Source: Luteimonas gilva | GTDB taxonomy: Bacteria; Pseudomonadota; Gammaproteobacteria; Xanthomonadales; Xanthomonadaceae | DNA: 64,000 nt | Direction of reading: 5' to 3' | Assembly: GCF_005239095.1 (NCBI RefSeq) | Contig: NZ_SZUA01000001.1 | Coordinates: 212,848 to 276,847 of the forward strand | In this document: positions 8,753 through 18,047 of the stretch, piece after piece | Numbering within the stretch: the stretch's first letter is position 1 | Layout of the letters: every line of letters starts with the position of its first letter | The notes under the pieces: generated by a model | Told to the model about the DNA's origin: nothing | Seen by the model: only the letters and a program-made list of their open reading frames with translations | Databases searched by the model: none | Position numbers and translations under genes: made by a program

Positions 8753-9627
8753 CCGAAAACAACTCCCGCGGCATCGATAGGATGGAAATCCACTACCGCC
8801 AGCAATTGTGCGCGCTGATGGACGGCGACCTGCCGCCCGAGGAAGCGCGTTTCCTGTTGCGGCGGCTGCAGCACGATGCCGAGCTGGGCGGTTGCTGGGA
8901 ACGCTGGCAGATGATCGGCGAGAGCTTGCGCGGCCGCGCGGCGGCGCCGTTGCCTTCCGATTTCTCGCAGCGCGTCGCGGCCGCGATCGCCGCAGAACCG
9001 GCCGCCGCACGCCCGCCCGCAACGCAGTCGCCGCGTTGGGCGCGCTGGGGTGGCGGCGCGCTCGCCGCTTCGGTGGCCCTGATCGCTTTGTTCATGGCGC
9101 GCCAGCAGACGCCGTCGGGAGCGATTCCCGATACCGAGTCCGCGCCGATCGTCGCCGCCGCTTCGATGCCGCCCGCGCAAGCGCCGGAACCCGCCGCGCC
9201 GTCGGTGCCCGATCCGACGCCGGCCGCCACGCTCGCAGCGGCGACCGTGGCCGTGGCCGAAGTGCCGCGCCGCGTCGCCAACCGTCGCGCATCGACGCGC
9301 TCGCAAAGCCAGCGCGCCGCTTTGCGCGCAGCGCGCGAGAACGCCGATCCGCCCATCGTCGCGGTCGCGGTGAACGATGCGACGGCTTCGTCCGCCGTTT
9401 CGTCATCGGCTTTGGTCGCTTCCAAAGACCCGTTCGCTTCCCAGGCCGCTGCGCCCAGCCGGCCTTGGCCCAGCGCGACCTTGCCGCAACTGTCCGGCAG
9501 CAGCGCTTTGAGCGTCGACTACGGAACCAACGGCGCTTATTACCCGTTCCAGCCGCGCGTTCCGGTGCATGCGCCGCAGCCGTCGGGCGACGCGGTGCAG
9601 GGCGCCGAGGAAGCGCCGCAGCGCTGA
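8749..9627 (+). CDS. rseA: Anti-sigma-E factor, RseA-like
   Basis: A 292-residue inner-membrane protein expected to hold sigma-E inactive. The N-terminal cytoplasmic part matches RseA (QLCALMDGDLPPEEAR, CWERWQMIGESLRG). One transmembrane segment (GGALAASVALIALFMA) lies at about residues 102-118. The periplasmic part is long, low in complexity and rich in Ala and Pro. The start in the rpoE stop (ATGA) indicates coupling; Met12 is an alternative start. No rseB follows; the next gene is the protease mucD. Regulated cleavage by DegS and RseP homologues is inferred from the family. Confidence 0.85.
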   Translation: MTENNSRGIDRMEIHYRQQLCALMDGDLPPEEARFLLRRLQHDAELGGCWERWQMIGESLRGRAAAPLPSDFSQRVAAAIAAEPAAARPPATQSPRWARWGGGALAASVALIALFMARQQTPSGAIPDTESAPIVAAASMPPAQAPEPAAPSVPDPTPAATLAAATVAVAEVPRRVANRRASTRSQSQRAALRAARENADPPIVAVAVNDATASSAVSSSALVASKDPFASQAAAPSRPWPSATLPQLSGSSALSVDYGTNGAYYPFQPRVPVHAPQPSGDAVQGAEEAPQR

Positions 9628-9696
9628 TCGGGAACGTTTCGTCCGCTTGCGGTTCCAATCCCCATCTTTCCACTCCTTGTCGAGGATGAGTCCCCG

Positions 9697-11247
9697 ATGA
9701 TCCGTTCGCTACGTCCGCTCGCCGCGATGTCGCTCGGCGCCGCCGTCGCCACCGCCGTCGTCGTCGCATTGCCCAATGCCACCGCGCAGTCCAATAGCGC
9801 CGCGCAGCCGACTGCCGTCACGCCGCCTTCGTCGCCGCAACTGGTTTCCGGATTGCCGGATTTCACTCAGTTGGTCGAACAGGTCGGTCCCGCGGTGGTG
9901 AACATCGAAGCGGGGGTGAAGCCGCGCCGCACGGCGATGCAGCAACAAGCGCCGTACGACGACGAGGACATTCCGGAAATCTTCCGCCGTTTCTTCGGCC
10001 CAGGCATGCCCGGCATGCCGAGCCCCGGTCCGCAAGGCCGCGGCGGCGTGTCGATGGGCACCGGCTTCATCATCTCGGCCGACGGTTACGTATTGACCAA
10101 CCATCACGTCGTGGAAGGGTCGGACGACGTCAAGGTGAAATTGTCGGATCGGCGCGAGTTCACGGCGAAGGTCGTCGGCAGCGATCAGGAGTCCGATGTC
10201 GCGTTGTTGAAGATCAATGCGTCGTCGTTGCCGTTCCTCCGAACCGGCGATTCCAAGCTGTTGAAGCCGGGGCAGTGGGTGGTCGCGATCGGTTCGCCGT
10301 TCGGCTTGGATCATTCGGTCACCGCCGGCATCGTCAGCGCCGTGCAGCGCGCCAACCCTTACGCGGGCCAGCAGTACGTGCCTTTCATCCAGACCGACGT
10401 GGCGATCAACCGCGGCAATTCGGGCGGTCCGCTATTGAACACCCGCGGCGAAGTCGTCGGCATCAATTCGCAGATCTTCAGCAATTCCGGCGGCTACATG
10501 GGCGTCAGTTTCGCCATTCCGATCGATACCGCGATGAACGCGGTGCAGCAGCTGAAGACGACGGGCAAGGTCACGCGAGGCCAGATCGGCGTCGTGATCG
10601 GTCCGGTCACCGACGATGCGAAGAAGGGCTTCAACCTGCCGGATACGCGCGGCGCGCTGGTCAGCGACATCCAAACCGGCAGCGCGGCCGAAAAAGCCGG
10701 CTTGCAGCCGGGCGACGTGATCCGCACGGTGAATGGCACCGTTATCAACGAGGCCAGCGACGTGCCGCTGATCGTCGGCTCTATCGCGCCCGGCACGCGG
10801 ATCCAAGTGGGCGTCTACCGCGACGGCAAGACCGTCGAAATTCCGGTGACGCTGACCGCGTTGAAGAGCAATGCCCAGGCTGGCGCGAATGCCGGTCTGG
10901 ATGCGTCGCCGAGCAGGGCGCCTTCCGCCTCGTCTAGCAATCCGCTCGGCATCGTCGGCCAGGATCTCGACGCCGACGACCGCCGCCAGTTGGGCCTGCA
11001 ATCCGGCGAAGGCGTAGGCATCGCCCGCGTCGAAGGCTTGGCCGCGCGCAGCGCGGGCTTGCGCCCGGGCGATGTGATCCTGGCGGTGGGCCGCAACAAA
11101 GTAGCCAGCGCTGCGGGGCTCAACCAGCAATTGCGCGACGTGAAGCAGGGCCAGACGGTGATGCTGCTGGTCCGGCGCGGGCAGGCGACGCAGTTCGTGG
11201 CGGTGACGCCGCGGGCGGGTGCGGGCGACGATAGCGACGAAGAGTGA
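9697..11247 (+). CDS. mucD: Periplasmic serine protease MucD/DegP (Do family)
   Basis: A 516-residue HtrA protease-chaperone. A signal peptide covers about residues 1-30, with likely cleavage after ATA. The trypsin-like domain carries the catalytic triad His137 (TNHHVV), Asp167 (ESDVALLK) and Ser242 (RGNSGGP). Two PDZ domains follow, at about 290-385 and 420-505. It degrades misfolded envelope proteins. Its place after rpoE and rseA suggests stress induction. A weak GGAAC box lies at 9631, but the paired -10 is poor, so I do not call a separate promoter. Confidence 0.93.
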   Translation: MIRSLRPLAAMSLGAAVATAVVVALPNATAQSNSAAQPTAVTPPSSPQLVSGLPDFTQLVEQVGPAVVNIEAGVKPRRTAMQQQAPYDDEDIPEIFRRFFGPGMPGMPSPGPQGRGGVSMGTGFIISADGYVLTNHHVVEGSDDVKVKLSDRREFTAKVVGSDQESDVALLKINASSLPFLRTGDSKLLKPGQWVVAIGSPFGLDHSVTAGIVSAVQRANPYAGQQYVPFIQTDVAINRGNSGGPLLNTRGEVVGINSQIFSNSGGYMGVSFAIPIDTAMNAVQQLKTTGKVTRGQIGVVIGPVTDDAKKGFNLPDTRGALVSDIQTGSAAEKAGLQPGDVIRTVNGTVINEASDVPLIVGSIAPGTRIQVGVYRDGKTVEIPVTLTALKSNAQAGANAGLDASPSRAPSASSSNPLGIVGQDLDADDRRQLGLQSGEGVGIARVEGLAARSAGLRPGDVILAVGRNKVASAAGLNQQLRDVKQGQTVMLLVRRGQATQFVAVTPRAGAGDDSDEE

Positions 11248-11255
11248 TGCTGTTT

Positions 11256-11405
11256 CCTCCCCCTCGTGGGGGAGGATGCCCGAAGGGCAGGAGAGGGGGA
11301 CGCGAAGCGTAGCGAGCGTGCTTTTGACGTTGGCTTGAGGCGATCCACCAGCCGAACCCTCTCCCTGGCCCTTTGGGCCTGTCCCTCTCCCGCAAGGGGA
11401 GAGGG
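11256..11405. repeat. CCCTCTCC palindrome pair between mucD and lepA
   Basis: A hairpin CCTCCCCCTCGTGGGGGAGG opens the stretch, and CCCTCTCCCGCAAGGGGAGAGGG closes it. It is related to the palindrome at 333-356. Confidence 0.7.
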
Positions 11406-11479
11406 TAAAGGCATGCGGCATGCGATAATGCCGCGTTGTCTCTCAGAAGGGCCGCGAGTCGGCCGTAGCCGCCGCCCCC

Positions 11480-13285
11480 ATGTCCGATCCGATGCGGAAT
11501 ATCCGCAACTTCTCCATCATCGCCCACGTCGACCACGGCAAATCGACCCTGGCCGACCGCATCATCCAGCTCTGCGGCGGGCTCGAAGCCCGCGAGATGG
11601 AGGCGCAGGTGCTCGACTCGAACCCGATCGAGCGCGAGCGCGGCATCACTATCAAGGCCCAGTCCGTGTCGCTGCCGTACAAGGCGAAAGACGGGCAGAC
11701 CTACCAGCTCAATTTCATCGACACCCCCGGCCACGTCGACTTCAGCTACGAAGTCAGCCGCTCGCTGGCCGCCTGCGAGGGCGCGCTGCTGGTGGTGGAC
11801 GCCGCCCAGGGCGTGGAAGCCCAGTCGGTGGCCAACTGCTACACCGCGGTGGAGCAGGGGCTGGAAGTGGTGCCGATCCTCAACAAGATCGACCTGCCCA
11901 CGGCCGACGTCGACCGGGTGAAGAAGGAAATCGAAGCGGTGATCGGCATCGACGCCGAAGATGCCGTCGCGATCAGCGCAAAAACTGGCCTCAACGTCGG
12001 CGACGTGCTGGAAGCGATCGTCCACCGCATTCCACCGCCCAAGCCGCGCGATACCGACAAACTGCAAGCGCTGATCATCGATTCCTGGTTCGACAATTAT
12101 CTCGGCGTGGTCTCGCTGGTGCGGGTGATGCAGGGCGAGATCGTGCCCGGCACCAAGATATTGGTGATGTCGACCGGGCGCACCCACCTGGTCGACAAAG
12201 TCGGCGTGTTCACGCCCAAGCGCAAGGACCTGCCCAAGCTCGGCGCGGGCGAAGTGGGTTGGATCCACGCCAGCATCAAGGACGTGCACGGCGCGCCGGT
12301 CGGCGACACCTTGACCCTAGCCGCCGATCCAGCGCCCAAGCCGCTGCCCGGCTTCCAGGAAATGCAGCCGCGCGTATTCGCCGGCCTGTTCCCGGTCGAC
12401 GCCGAGGACTATCCGGCGCTGCGCGAGGCGCTGGAAAAACTGCGCTTGAACGACGCCGCGCTGCGTTTCGAGCCGGAAAGCTCGGAAGCGATGGGTTTCG
12501 GCTTCCGCTGCGGCTTCCTGGGCATGCTGCACATGGAGATCGTGCAGGAGCGCCTCGAACGCGAATACGATCTGAACCTGATCACCACCGCGCCGACAGT
12601 GATCTACGAAGTGCTGAAGACCGACGGCACGGTGATGCCGCTCGACAACCCGGCCAAGCTGCCGCAGATGAATCTGGTCGAGGAGATCCGCGAGCCGATC
12701 ATCCGCGCCAACATCCTGACCCCTCCCGATTACGTCGGCAACGTGATCACGCTGTGCGAGGAGAAGCGCGGCAGCCAGGTCGGCATCAATTATCTCGGCA
12801 GCCAGGTGCAGATCAGCTACGAGCTGCCGATGGCCGAAGTGGTGCTGGATTTCTTCGACCGGCTGAAGTCGGTGTCTCGCGGCTACGCTTCGCTGGACTA
12901 CCATTTCCTGCGCTTCGACGCCGGCCCGTTCGTGCGCGTGGACACGCTGATCAACGGCGACAAGGTCGACGCGCTGAGCATCATCACCCACCGCCAGCAC
13001 GCCGATCGCCGCGGCCGCGATCTGACCGAGCGGATGCGCGAGTTGATTCCGCGGCAGATGTTCGACGTGGCGATCCAAGCCGCGATCGGCTCGCAGATCA
13101 TCGCCCGCACCACGGTCAAGGCGCTGCGCAAGAACGTGCTGGCCAAATGCTACGGCGGCGACGCGACGCGCAAGAAGAAGCTGCTGGAGAAGCAGAAGGA
13201 AGGCAAGAAGCGGATGAAGCAGGTGGGGCGGGTGGAGATCCCGCAGGAAGCGTTCCTGGCGGTGCTGCAGGTGGACAACAAGTGA
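11480..13285 (+). CDS. lepA: Elongation factor 4 (LepA GTPase)
   Basis: A 601-residue ribosome-associated GTPase. The G domain has [21 protein letters not shown] and NKIDLP; EF-G-like domains and the LepA-specific C-terminal region follow, the latter seen in [22 protein letters not shown] and ending in VDNK. The length is standard. It acts in translation initiation or back-translocation according to published work on the family. It is the first gene of a lepA-lepB block, as in other proteobacteria. ATG at 11480; Met at residue 5 is also possible. Confidence 0.97.
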   Translation: MSDPMRNIRNFSIIAHVDHGKSTLADRIIQLCGGLEAREMEAQVLDSNPIERERGITIKAQSVSLPYKAKDGQTYQLNFIDTPGHVDFSYEVSRSLAACEGALLVVDAAQGVEAQSVANCYTAVEQGLEVVPILNKIDLPTADVDRVKKEIEAVIGIDAEDAVAISAKTGLNVGDVLEAIVHRIPPPKPRDTDKLQALIIDSWFDNYLGVVSLVRVMQGEIVPGTKILVMSTGRTHLVDKVGVFTPKRKDLPKLGAGEVGWIHASIKDVHGAPVGDTLTLAADPAPKPLPGFQEMQPRVFAGLFPVDAEDYPALREALEKLRLNDAALRFEPESSEAMGFGFRCGFLGMLHMEIVQERLEREYDLNLITTAPTVIYEVLKTDGTVMPLDNPAKLPQMNLVEEIREPIIRANILTPPDYVGNVITLCEEKRGSQVGINYLGSQVQISYELPMAEVVLDFFDRLKSVSRGYASLDYHFLRFDAGPFVRVDTLINGDKVDALSIITHRQHADRRGRDLTERMRELIPRQMFDVAIQAAIGSQIIARTTVKALRKNVLAKCYGGDATRKKKLLEKQKEGKKRMKQVGRVEIPQEAFLAVLQVDNK

Positions 13286-13347
13286 ATCCGGCCGCATTCC
13301 AGGGCCGAAATGGTCCGCGGAATGCGTACGGAATGACGGTCAGCCCT

Positions 13348-13408
13348 TGATTTTCCTCGCCCCTTCGGGAGAAGGTGGCCCCGGCCCCCTCTCCCTGGAG
13401 AGGGGCTT
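13348..13408. repeat. CCCTCTCCCTGGAGAGGG-type palindromes between lepA and lepB
   Basis: CCCCTTCGGGAGAAGG followed by CCCCTCTCCCTGGAGAGGGG forms two imperfect hairpins. Same family as 333-356. Confidence 0.6.
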
Positions 13409-13428
13409 TAGCATCAGCAGGAGCAGGC

Positions 13429-14223
13429 ATGCGTTGGTTCGAAATCGGTTTGGTGGTGCTGACCTTCGCCACCGGCATCATTTGGCTGCTGGACAAACTG
13501 TTCTTCGCCAAGGCGCGGCTCCGCAACGAAGGCTTGCTGGAAGCCAAGGAGCCGGTGGTCGTCGACTATTCGCGAGCCTTCTTCCCGGTATTGCTGATCG
13601 TGCTGATGCTGCGCAGCTTCGTCGCCGAGCCGTTCAGGATCCCGTCCAGTTCGATGATGCCCAGCCTGCTAATCGGCGACTTCATCCTGGTCAACAAGTT
13701 CACCTACGGCCTGCGTCTGCCGATCACCAACAAGAAATTCCTCGCCTTGAACGAACCGCAGCGCGGCGACGTGGTGGTGTTCAAGCCGCCGCATCACCCC
13801 GAGCAGGACTGGATCAAGCGCGTGATCGGCCTGCCCGGCGACACGGTGGCCTACCGCGAAAACACCGTTTACGTGAACGGGAAGCCTTTCGCCTACCGCC
13901 CGGTGGGCCGTTACATCGGCAAGGGCCAGGGCAGCGACATGACCGGGGCGACCCTGCTGACCGAGGAGCTCCCCGGCCGGCCGCATCCGGTGCTGGAACG
14001 TGAGGACTTGCCGTTTTTTGCGGTCCAAGGCGAGGGAGAATGGACCGTGCCGCCCGGCCAGTATTTCGTCATGGGCGACAATCGTGATAATAGCGAGGAC
14101 AGCCGGTTCTGGGGGTTCCTGCCGGAGTCCAACCTGCGCGGCAAGGCGTTCCTGGTCTGGATGAACTTCGACAAGAGCGCCGGCGGCGTCGATTTCTCGC
14201 GGATCGGCTCGAACATTCCGTAA
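13429..14223 (+). CDS. lepB: Signal peptidase I
   Basis: A 264-residue inner-membrane protease that removes signal peptides from Sec and Tat substrates. Two N-terminal hydrophobic segments (about 4-20 and 50-61) precede the catalytic PSSSMMPSL motif with Ser75 as the expected nucleophile. The general-base lysine is in WIKRVIGLPGD, and MGDNRDNSEDSRFWG is box E. I chose ATG 13429 because AGGAG precedes it and the protein then begins directly with the first membrane helix. Confidence 0.95.
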   Translation: MRWFEIGLVVLTFATGIIWLLDKLFFAKARLRNEGLLEAKEPVVVDYSRAFFPVLLIVLMLRSFVAEPFRIPSSSMMPSLLIGDFILVNKFTYGLRLPITNKKFLALNEPQRGDVVVFKPPHHPEQDWIKRVIGLPGDTVAYRENTVYVNGKPFAYRPVGRYIGKGQGSDMTGATLLTEELPGRPHPVLEREDLPFFAVQGEGEWTVPPGQYFVMGDNRDNSEDSRFWGFLPESNLRGKAFLVWMNFDKSAGGVDFSRIGSNIP

Positions 14224-14246
14224 GCGTCATCAGACAAGGGGAAGGC

Positions 14247-14630
14247 ATGAAACGCACGCAAAGCGGCATCACCTTCATCGGGTTCCTCGTCGTTCTGGCG
14301 GTGGCCGGCTTCTTCGCCTATATCGGCATGAAGCTCTTCCCGATGTACCAGGAGTACTACAGCGTCAAGTCCGCGCTGAAAGGCTTGGCCAACGAACCGG
14401 GCATCGCCACCGCCGATCCGGCCAAGATCCAGGATCTGTTCTTCCGCCGGCTGTACATCAACTATTCGGACAACGTGAAGCCGGAGAACGTCAAGCTGAC
14501 GCGCGGCGAACGCGGCTGGAAGATGGAAGTGAATTACGAAGTCCGCAAGTCGATGATCTACAACCTCGACGTGGTCGGCAAATTCGACGCCGTGCAAGAA
14601 CTGACCCGCGCCGGTGACGCCGATTCCTGA
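14247..14630 (+). CDS. Small membrane protein of the DUF4845 type
   Basis: A 127-residue protein with an N-terminal hydrophobic helix ([25 protein letters not shown]) preceded by the basic start MKRTQ, and a small soluble domain behind it. The start resembles a type IV pilin-like N-terminus, but there is no clear prepilin cleavage motif. In gammaproteobacteria such a gene commonly sits between lepB and rnc; its function is not established. Its 3' end overlaps rnc by 17 bases. Confidence 0.8.
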   Translation: MKRTQSGITFIGFLVVLAVAGFFAYIGMKLFPMYQEYYSVKSALKGLANEPGIATADPAKIQDLFFRRLYINYSDNVKPENVKLTRGERGWKMEVNYEVRKSMIYNLDVVGKFDAVQELTRAGDADS

Positions 14631-15309
14631 TCCGGACCGCGATCCCGGAGGCGAGCTCTTCGCGGGCCACGCCTTCCGGGACGCCGGCCTGCTCAAGCAG
14701 GCCCTCACCCACCGCAGCGCCGGCGCGCCGCACAACGAAAGGCTCGAATTCCTGGGCGACGCGCTGATCGGCTTGTTCATTGCCGAAGCGCTGTACGCGC
14801 GTTGGCCCAAAGCCGACGAAGGCGCGCTGACCCGGGCGCGTTCGGAACTGGTGCGCGAATCCTCGCTGGCGGGCATCGCGCGCGGCATGGACCTGGGCGG
14901 CGCCTTGATCCTGGGGCCGGGCGAGATGAAATCCGGCGGCCATCGCCGCGACTCTATTTTGTCCGATGCGCTCGAAGCCCTGGTCGGCGCGATCTATCTC
15001 GACGCCGGTTACGAAGCCTGCCGGTCGGCGGTGATGCCGTGGTTCGCGCATGCGATCGAAGAACTCCCGGCCGGCAAAGTGGAGAAGGACGCCAAGACCC
15101 GTTTGCAGGAATGGCTGCAAGCGCGGCAACGCGCGCTGCCGGTGTACGAGGCCGTGTCCGAAAGCGGCGACGATCACGCCAAGGTGTTCCGCGTGCGCTG
15201 CCGGCTCAGCGACGCGGAACTGTCGGCGGAGGGCGAGGGCGGTTCCCGCCGCGCCGCCGAGCAGGCCGCCGCCGAGGGCGTTTTGCAGCATCTGCTGTCT
15301 GCGCCGTAG
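14614..15309 (+). CDS. rnc: Ribonuclease III
   Basis: A 231-residue double-stranded RNA endonuclease for rRNA and mRNA processing. The signature [13 protein letters not shown] carries acidic catalytic residues; a second acidic cluster is [15 protein letters not shown]. The C-terminal dsRNA-binding domain is seen from [12 protein letters not shown] to the [14 protein letters not shown] helix. I use the GTG at 14614, inside the previous gene; no in-frame ATG lies between it and the conserved part. Confidence 0.95.
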   Translation: MTPIPDPDRDPGGELFAGHAFRDAGLLKQALTHRSAGAPHNERLEFLGDALIGLFIAEALYARWPKADEGALTRARSELVRESSLAGIARGMDLGGALILGPGEMKSGGHRRDSILSDALEALVGAIYLDAGYEACRSAVMPWFAHAIEELPAGKVEKDAKTRLQEWLQARQRALPVYEAVSESGDDHAKVFRVRCRLSDAELSAEGEGGSRRAAEQAAAEGVLQHLLSAP

Positions 15310-15315
15310 GCGCGG

Positions 15316-15349
15316 TTTTTGTGGGAGCGGCTAAAGCCGCTCCCACAAG
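15316..15349. repeat. Single GTGGGAGCGGCT hairpin after rnc
   Basis: TTGTGGGAGCGGCT pairs with AGCCGCTCCCACAA with almost no loop. This is one unit of the REP-like family at 5713-5800. It lies between rnc and era and could attenuate read-through. Confidence 0.8.
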
Positions 15350-15386
15350 ATTTGCTCCGCCGCCCGGCGCGGCGGACAATCCGCGC

Positions 15387-16295
15387 ATGGATCCCACTTT
15401 TCATCGCGCCGGCAGCGTCGCCGTCATCGGCCGCCCGAACGTCGGCAAATCGACCCTGGTCAACGCGCTGGTCGGCGCCAAGGTCAGCATCACCTCCAAG
15501 CGGCCGCAGACCACCCGCCATCGCTTGCTGGGCATCGCCACGTTCCCGCAAGGCCAGATCGCCTTGGTCGATACGCCGGGCCTGCATCGCGAACAAGGCA
15601 AGTCCACCGCCTCGGCGATGCATCGTTGGATGAACCGCGCCGCGCGCGGTGCGCTGGAAGGCGTCGACGCGGCGATTTTGGTGGTCGAAGCCGGGCGCTG
15701 GGACGAAGAGGACGCGCTCGCGTTCGACGCCTTGAAGCAAGCGAAGGTGCCGGTGGTGCTGGCGGTCAACCAGGTCGATAAATTGCGCGACAAGACCGCG
15801 CTGCTGCCTTATCTGGCGAAAGCGGCGCAAGGCCGGGACTTCGCCAGCGTGCATCCGATCTCCGCGCTGAAGCGCAGCGGCCTGGACGCATTGGTCGCGG
15901 ACTTGCTGAAGCTGCTGCCCGAAGCGCCTCCGATGTACGGCGAAGACGAGATCACCGACAAGAGCGAACGTTTCCTGGCCGGCGAAATGGTCCGCGAGCA
16001 GCTGATGCGCCAGCTCGGCGCCGAATTGCCGTACGCGGCCACGGTGGAGATCGAGCGCTTCGTCGAAGAAGGCGAATTGCTGCGGATCGGAGCGGTGATC
16101 TGGGTGGAACGCGACAGCCAAAAGGCGATCGTGATCGGCAAAGGCGGCGCGCGCTTGCGCGAAGTCGGGACGCAGGCGCGTTCGCATATGGAATCTTTGT
16201 TCGGCCGCAAGGTTTTCCTCGAAACCTGGGTGCGCGTCCGCGAGGGCTGGTCGGACGACGAGGCGGCGTTGCGTACCTTGGGTTATCACGATTGA
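15387..16295 (+). CDS. era: GTPase Era
   Basis: A 302-residue ribosome assembly GTPase that binds the 3' end of 16S rRNA. G1 is [10 protein letters not shown]3 is DTPGLH, and NQVDK is G4. The C-terminal KH domain contains [13 protein letters not shown]. Length and order after rnc are standard. The start ATG at 15387 follows the repeat. Confidence 0.97.
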   Translation: MDPTFHRAGSVAVIGRPNVGKSTLVNALVGAKVSITSKRPQTTRHRLLGIATFPQGQIALVDTPGLHREQGKSTASAMHRWMNRAARGALEGVDAAILVVEAGRWDEEDALAFDALKQAKVPVVLAVNQVDKLRDKTALLPYLAKAAQGRDFASVHPISALKRSGLDALVADLLKLLPEAPPMYGEDEITDKSERFLAGEMVREQLMRQLGAELPYAATVEIERFVEEGELLRIGAVIWVERDSQKAIVIGKGGARLREVGTQARSHMESLFGRKVFLETWVRVREGWSDDEAALRTLGYHD

Positions 16296-16315
16296 CCCGG
16301 AGTCCTCCGGCCGCT

Positions 16316-16440
16316 TTAAGCCGTCATTCCCGCGAAGGCGGGAATCCAGTGACTTTCGCTCTTGCTCTCGCCATCGTTTCTGTGTGCGGGGAGAAAAGCC
16401 AAGCCATTGGATTCCCGCTTTCGCGGGTATGACGGCTTAA
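16316..16440. repeat. Inverted-repeat element with TTAAGCCGTCAT ends
   Basis: The ends TTAAGCCGTCATTCCCGCG and the matching CGCGGGTATGACGGCTTAA are near-perfect inverted repeats about 125 bases apart, each containing a smaller CCCGCGAAGGCGGG-type palindrome. It fills the era-recO gap. A related copy is at 31173-31336 and a half copy near 20738. Confidence 0.85.
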
Positions 16441-16459
16441 AAGGCGAGGCACGGCGTTC

Positions 16460-17200
16460 ATGCGCATCGACAACGAACCGGCCTACGTGCTGCACGCGCG
16501 CGCTTGGCGCGAAACCAGCCTACTGGTCGAGTTGTTGTGCGAGAAGCACGGCCGCATCGGCCTGGTCGCGCGCGGCGTGCAAGGGCCGAAGCGGCACCCG
16601 CTGCGGGCGGCGCTGCAGCCGTTGCAGCACATCCGCATCGATGCGGTGCAGCGCGGCGAGTTGGCGCGCTTGAATTCCGCCGAAGCGCTCGACGCCGCGC
16701 CGCGGCTGGCCGGCGACGCGGCCTTGGCCGGCTTCTACGTCAGCGAACTCGTGCTGCGTTTGGCGCCGCGCAACGATCCGCATCCCGAGTTGTACCGGGC
16801 TTACGGAACGGCGCGCGGACGATTGGCCGGCAGCGACCCCTTGGCCTGGACGTTGCGCCGCTTCGAACGCGAACTGCTGGAAGCGCTCGGCTTCGGTTTC
16901 GCTTTCGGCGAAGACGGCGACGGCGAGCCGATCGACCCGGCGGCGCGCTACCGGATCGACCCCGAGCAGGGGCCGCGCCGACTGCTCAGCGATCGCGGCC
17001 AGCGCGACCGCGATGAAGCCGCCACCGGCCGCGCCTTGCTCGCCTTGGCCCAGGATCTGCAGCCTTCCGCCGACGACCTCGCCAGCCTGCGCCGGCCGAT
17101 GCGCGCGGTGCTGGCGCACCATCTGGGCGGGCGGGGGTTGAAATCCTGGGAACTGATCGCGCAATTGGCGCGGACCAAGCCGCGCATCGCCGAATCCTGA
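16460..17200 (+). CDS. recO: DNA repair protein RecO
   Basis: A 246-residue recombination mediator that helps load RecA at gaps with RecR. The N-terminal OB-fold region contains [19 protein letters not shown], typical of RecO, and [12 protein letters not shown] helical C-terminal domain follows. The zinc cysteines of some RecO proteins are absent, as in E. coli. Genomic order after era is conserved. Confidence 0.93.
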   Translation: MRIDNEPAYVLHARAWRETSLLVELLCEKHGRIGLVARGVQGPKRHPLRAALQPLQHIRIDAVQRGELARLNSAEALDAAPRLAGDAALAGFYVSELVLRLAPRNDPHPELYRAYGTARGRLAGSDPLAWTLRRFERELLEALGFGFAFGEDGDGEPIDPAARYRIDPEQGPRRLLSDRGQRDRDEAATGRALLALAQDLQPSADDLASLRRPMRAVLAHHLGGRGLKSWELIAQLARTKPRIAES

Positions 17201-17212
17201 GCGAGATTCTGC

Positions 17213-17302
17213 TTTTTGGGGGAGCGGCTTTAGCCGCGAGCGTCCCGATCATTTGGCAGCGATCCTGCGGGAAGAGCTCGCGGCTAAAGCCGCTCCCACA
17301 AA
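17213..17302. repeat. Paired REP-like element between recO and the receiver-Hpt gene
   Basis: Two inverted GGGAGCGGCTTTAGCCGCGAGC units about 40 bases apart lie between two convergent genes. Same family as 5713-5800. Confidence 0.9.
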
Positions 17303-17303
17303 A

Positions 17304-18032
17304 TCAAGAAGCGCTCGTCGCAAGCGTACGCCGCACGGCATCCGCGAAAAATTCCGCTGCGGCGGCATCCGCTGCAGCCGCGTCCAGCCGCTCCACTGCG
17401 GCCTTCAGCCGCGACGCGCCGACGAACCCGCAACTCGCCTTCAATCGATGCAAGGTATCGCGGGCGGCGTCGTTGTCGCCGCGGTCGAGCGCGCCCAGCA
17501 CCGCATCGCGCTGCGCCGGCAGTTCGGACAGGAACAATTCGCGCAGGATCGTCACGTGCTCCTGGCTGCCGTTCATCGCAGCGAGCGCGCTTTCGTCGTC
17601 CCACACCGACGATCCGGGATCCGGTTCCGCCGCCGGCGCCAGCGCGACGGGCGCGGGGCCGATCGCCGCGGCGATCGCGTCGCGCAATTCCACGGCCGCG
17701 AAGGGTTTGATCAGGGTGGCGAGAAAACCGGCTTGCGCCAGCGCCGCGTGCTCGTCGGGATCGCGCGAGGCGGTGTGCGCCACCGCCGGGGTTGTGTCGC
17801 CTTGCTTGCGCAGGCGGATCAGCAGATCGATGCCGCTCCCGTCGGGCAGGCGCGAATCGAACAGCCACAAAGCGTAGGAGCGTGTGGTCGCCAAGGTCGC
17901 GGCGGCGCCGACCGAACCGGCGGTGTCCACATCGGCCGGGAACTGGGCGATGACCGCGGCCATGAACGCCCGGCTGGCCGGGTCGTCTTCGACCAGCAGC
18001 AAGCGCGGCTTCATCGCATTCGCATCCTGCAT
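17304..18032 (-). CDS. Response regulator receiver fused to an Hpt domain
   Basis: A 242-residue signalling protein. The receiver domain (about 1-130) has LLLVEDD, the phosphoacceptor aspartate in LFDSRLPDGSG, a threonine in AHTAS and the lysine in LIKPF. An Hpt domain (about 150-235) has the phosphohistidine in LHRLKASCGFVG. There is no kinase or DNA-binding domain, so it must pass phosphate between separate partners. No histidine kinase lies nearby. The start at 18032 leaves only 15 bases to the divergent gene; Met7 (18014) is an alternative. Confidence 0.88.
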   Translation of the reverse strand: MQDANAMKPRLLLVEDDPASRAFMAAVIAQFPADVDTAGSVGAAATLATTRSYALWLFDSRLPDGSGIDLLIRLRKQGDTTPAVAHTASRDPDEHAALAQAGFLATLIKPFAAVELRDAIAAAIGPAPVALAPAAEPDPGSSVWDDESALAAMNGSQEHVTILRELFLSELPAQRDAVLGALDRGDNDAARDTLHRLKASCGFVGASRLKAAVERLDAAAADAAAAEFFADAVRRTLATSAS

Positions 18033-18047
18033 CGTTATGCTCCCTCC

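Noticed and set aside
9631-9637. GGAACGT box as a separate sigma-E promoter for mucD
   Set aside because: There is no GTC-type -10 at the right distance; the next bases give only TTCCAA.
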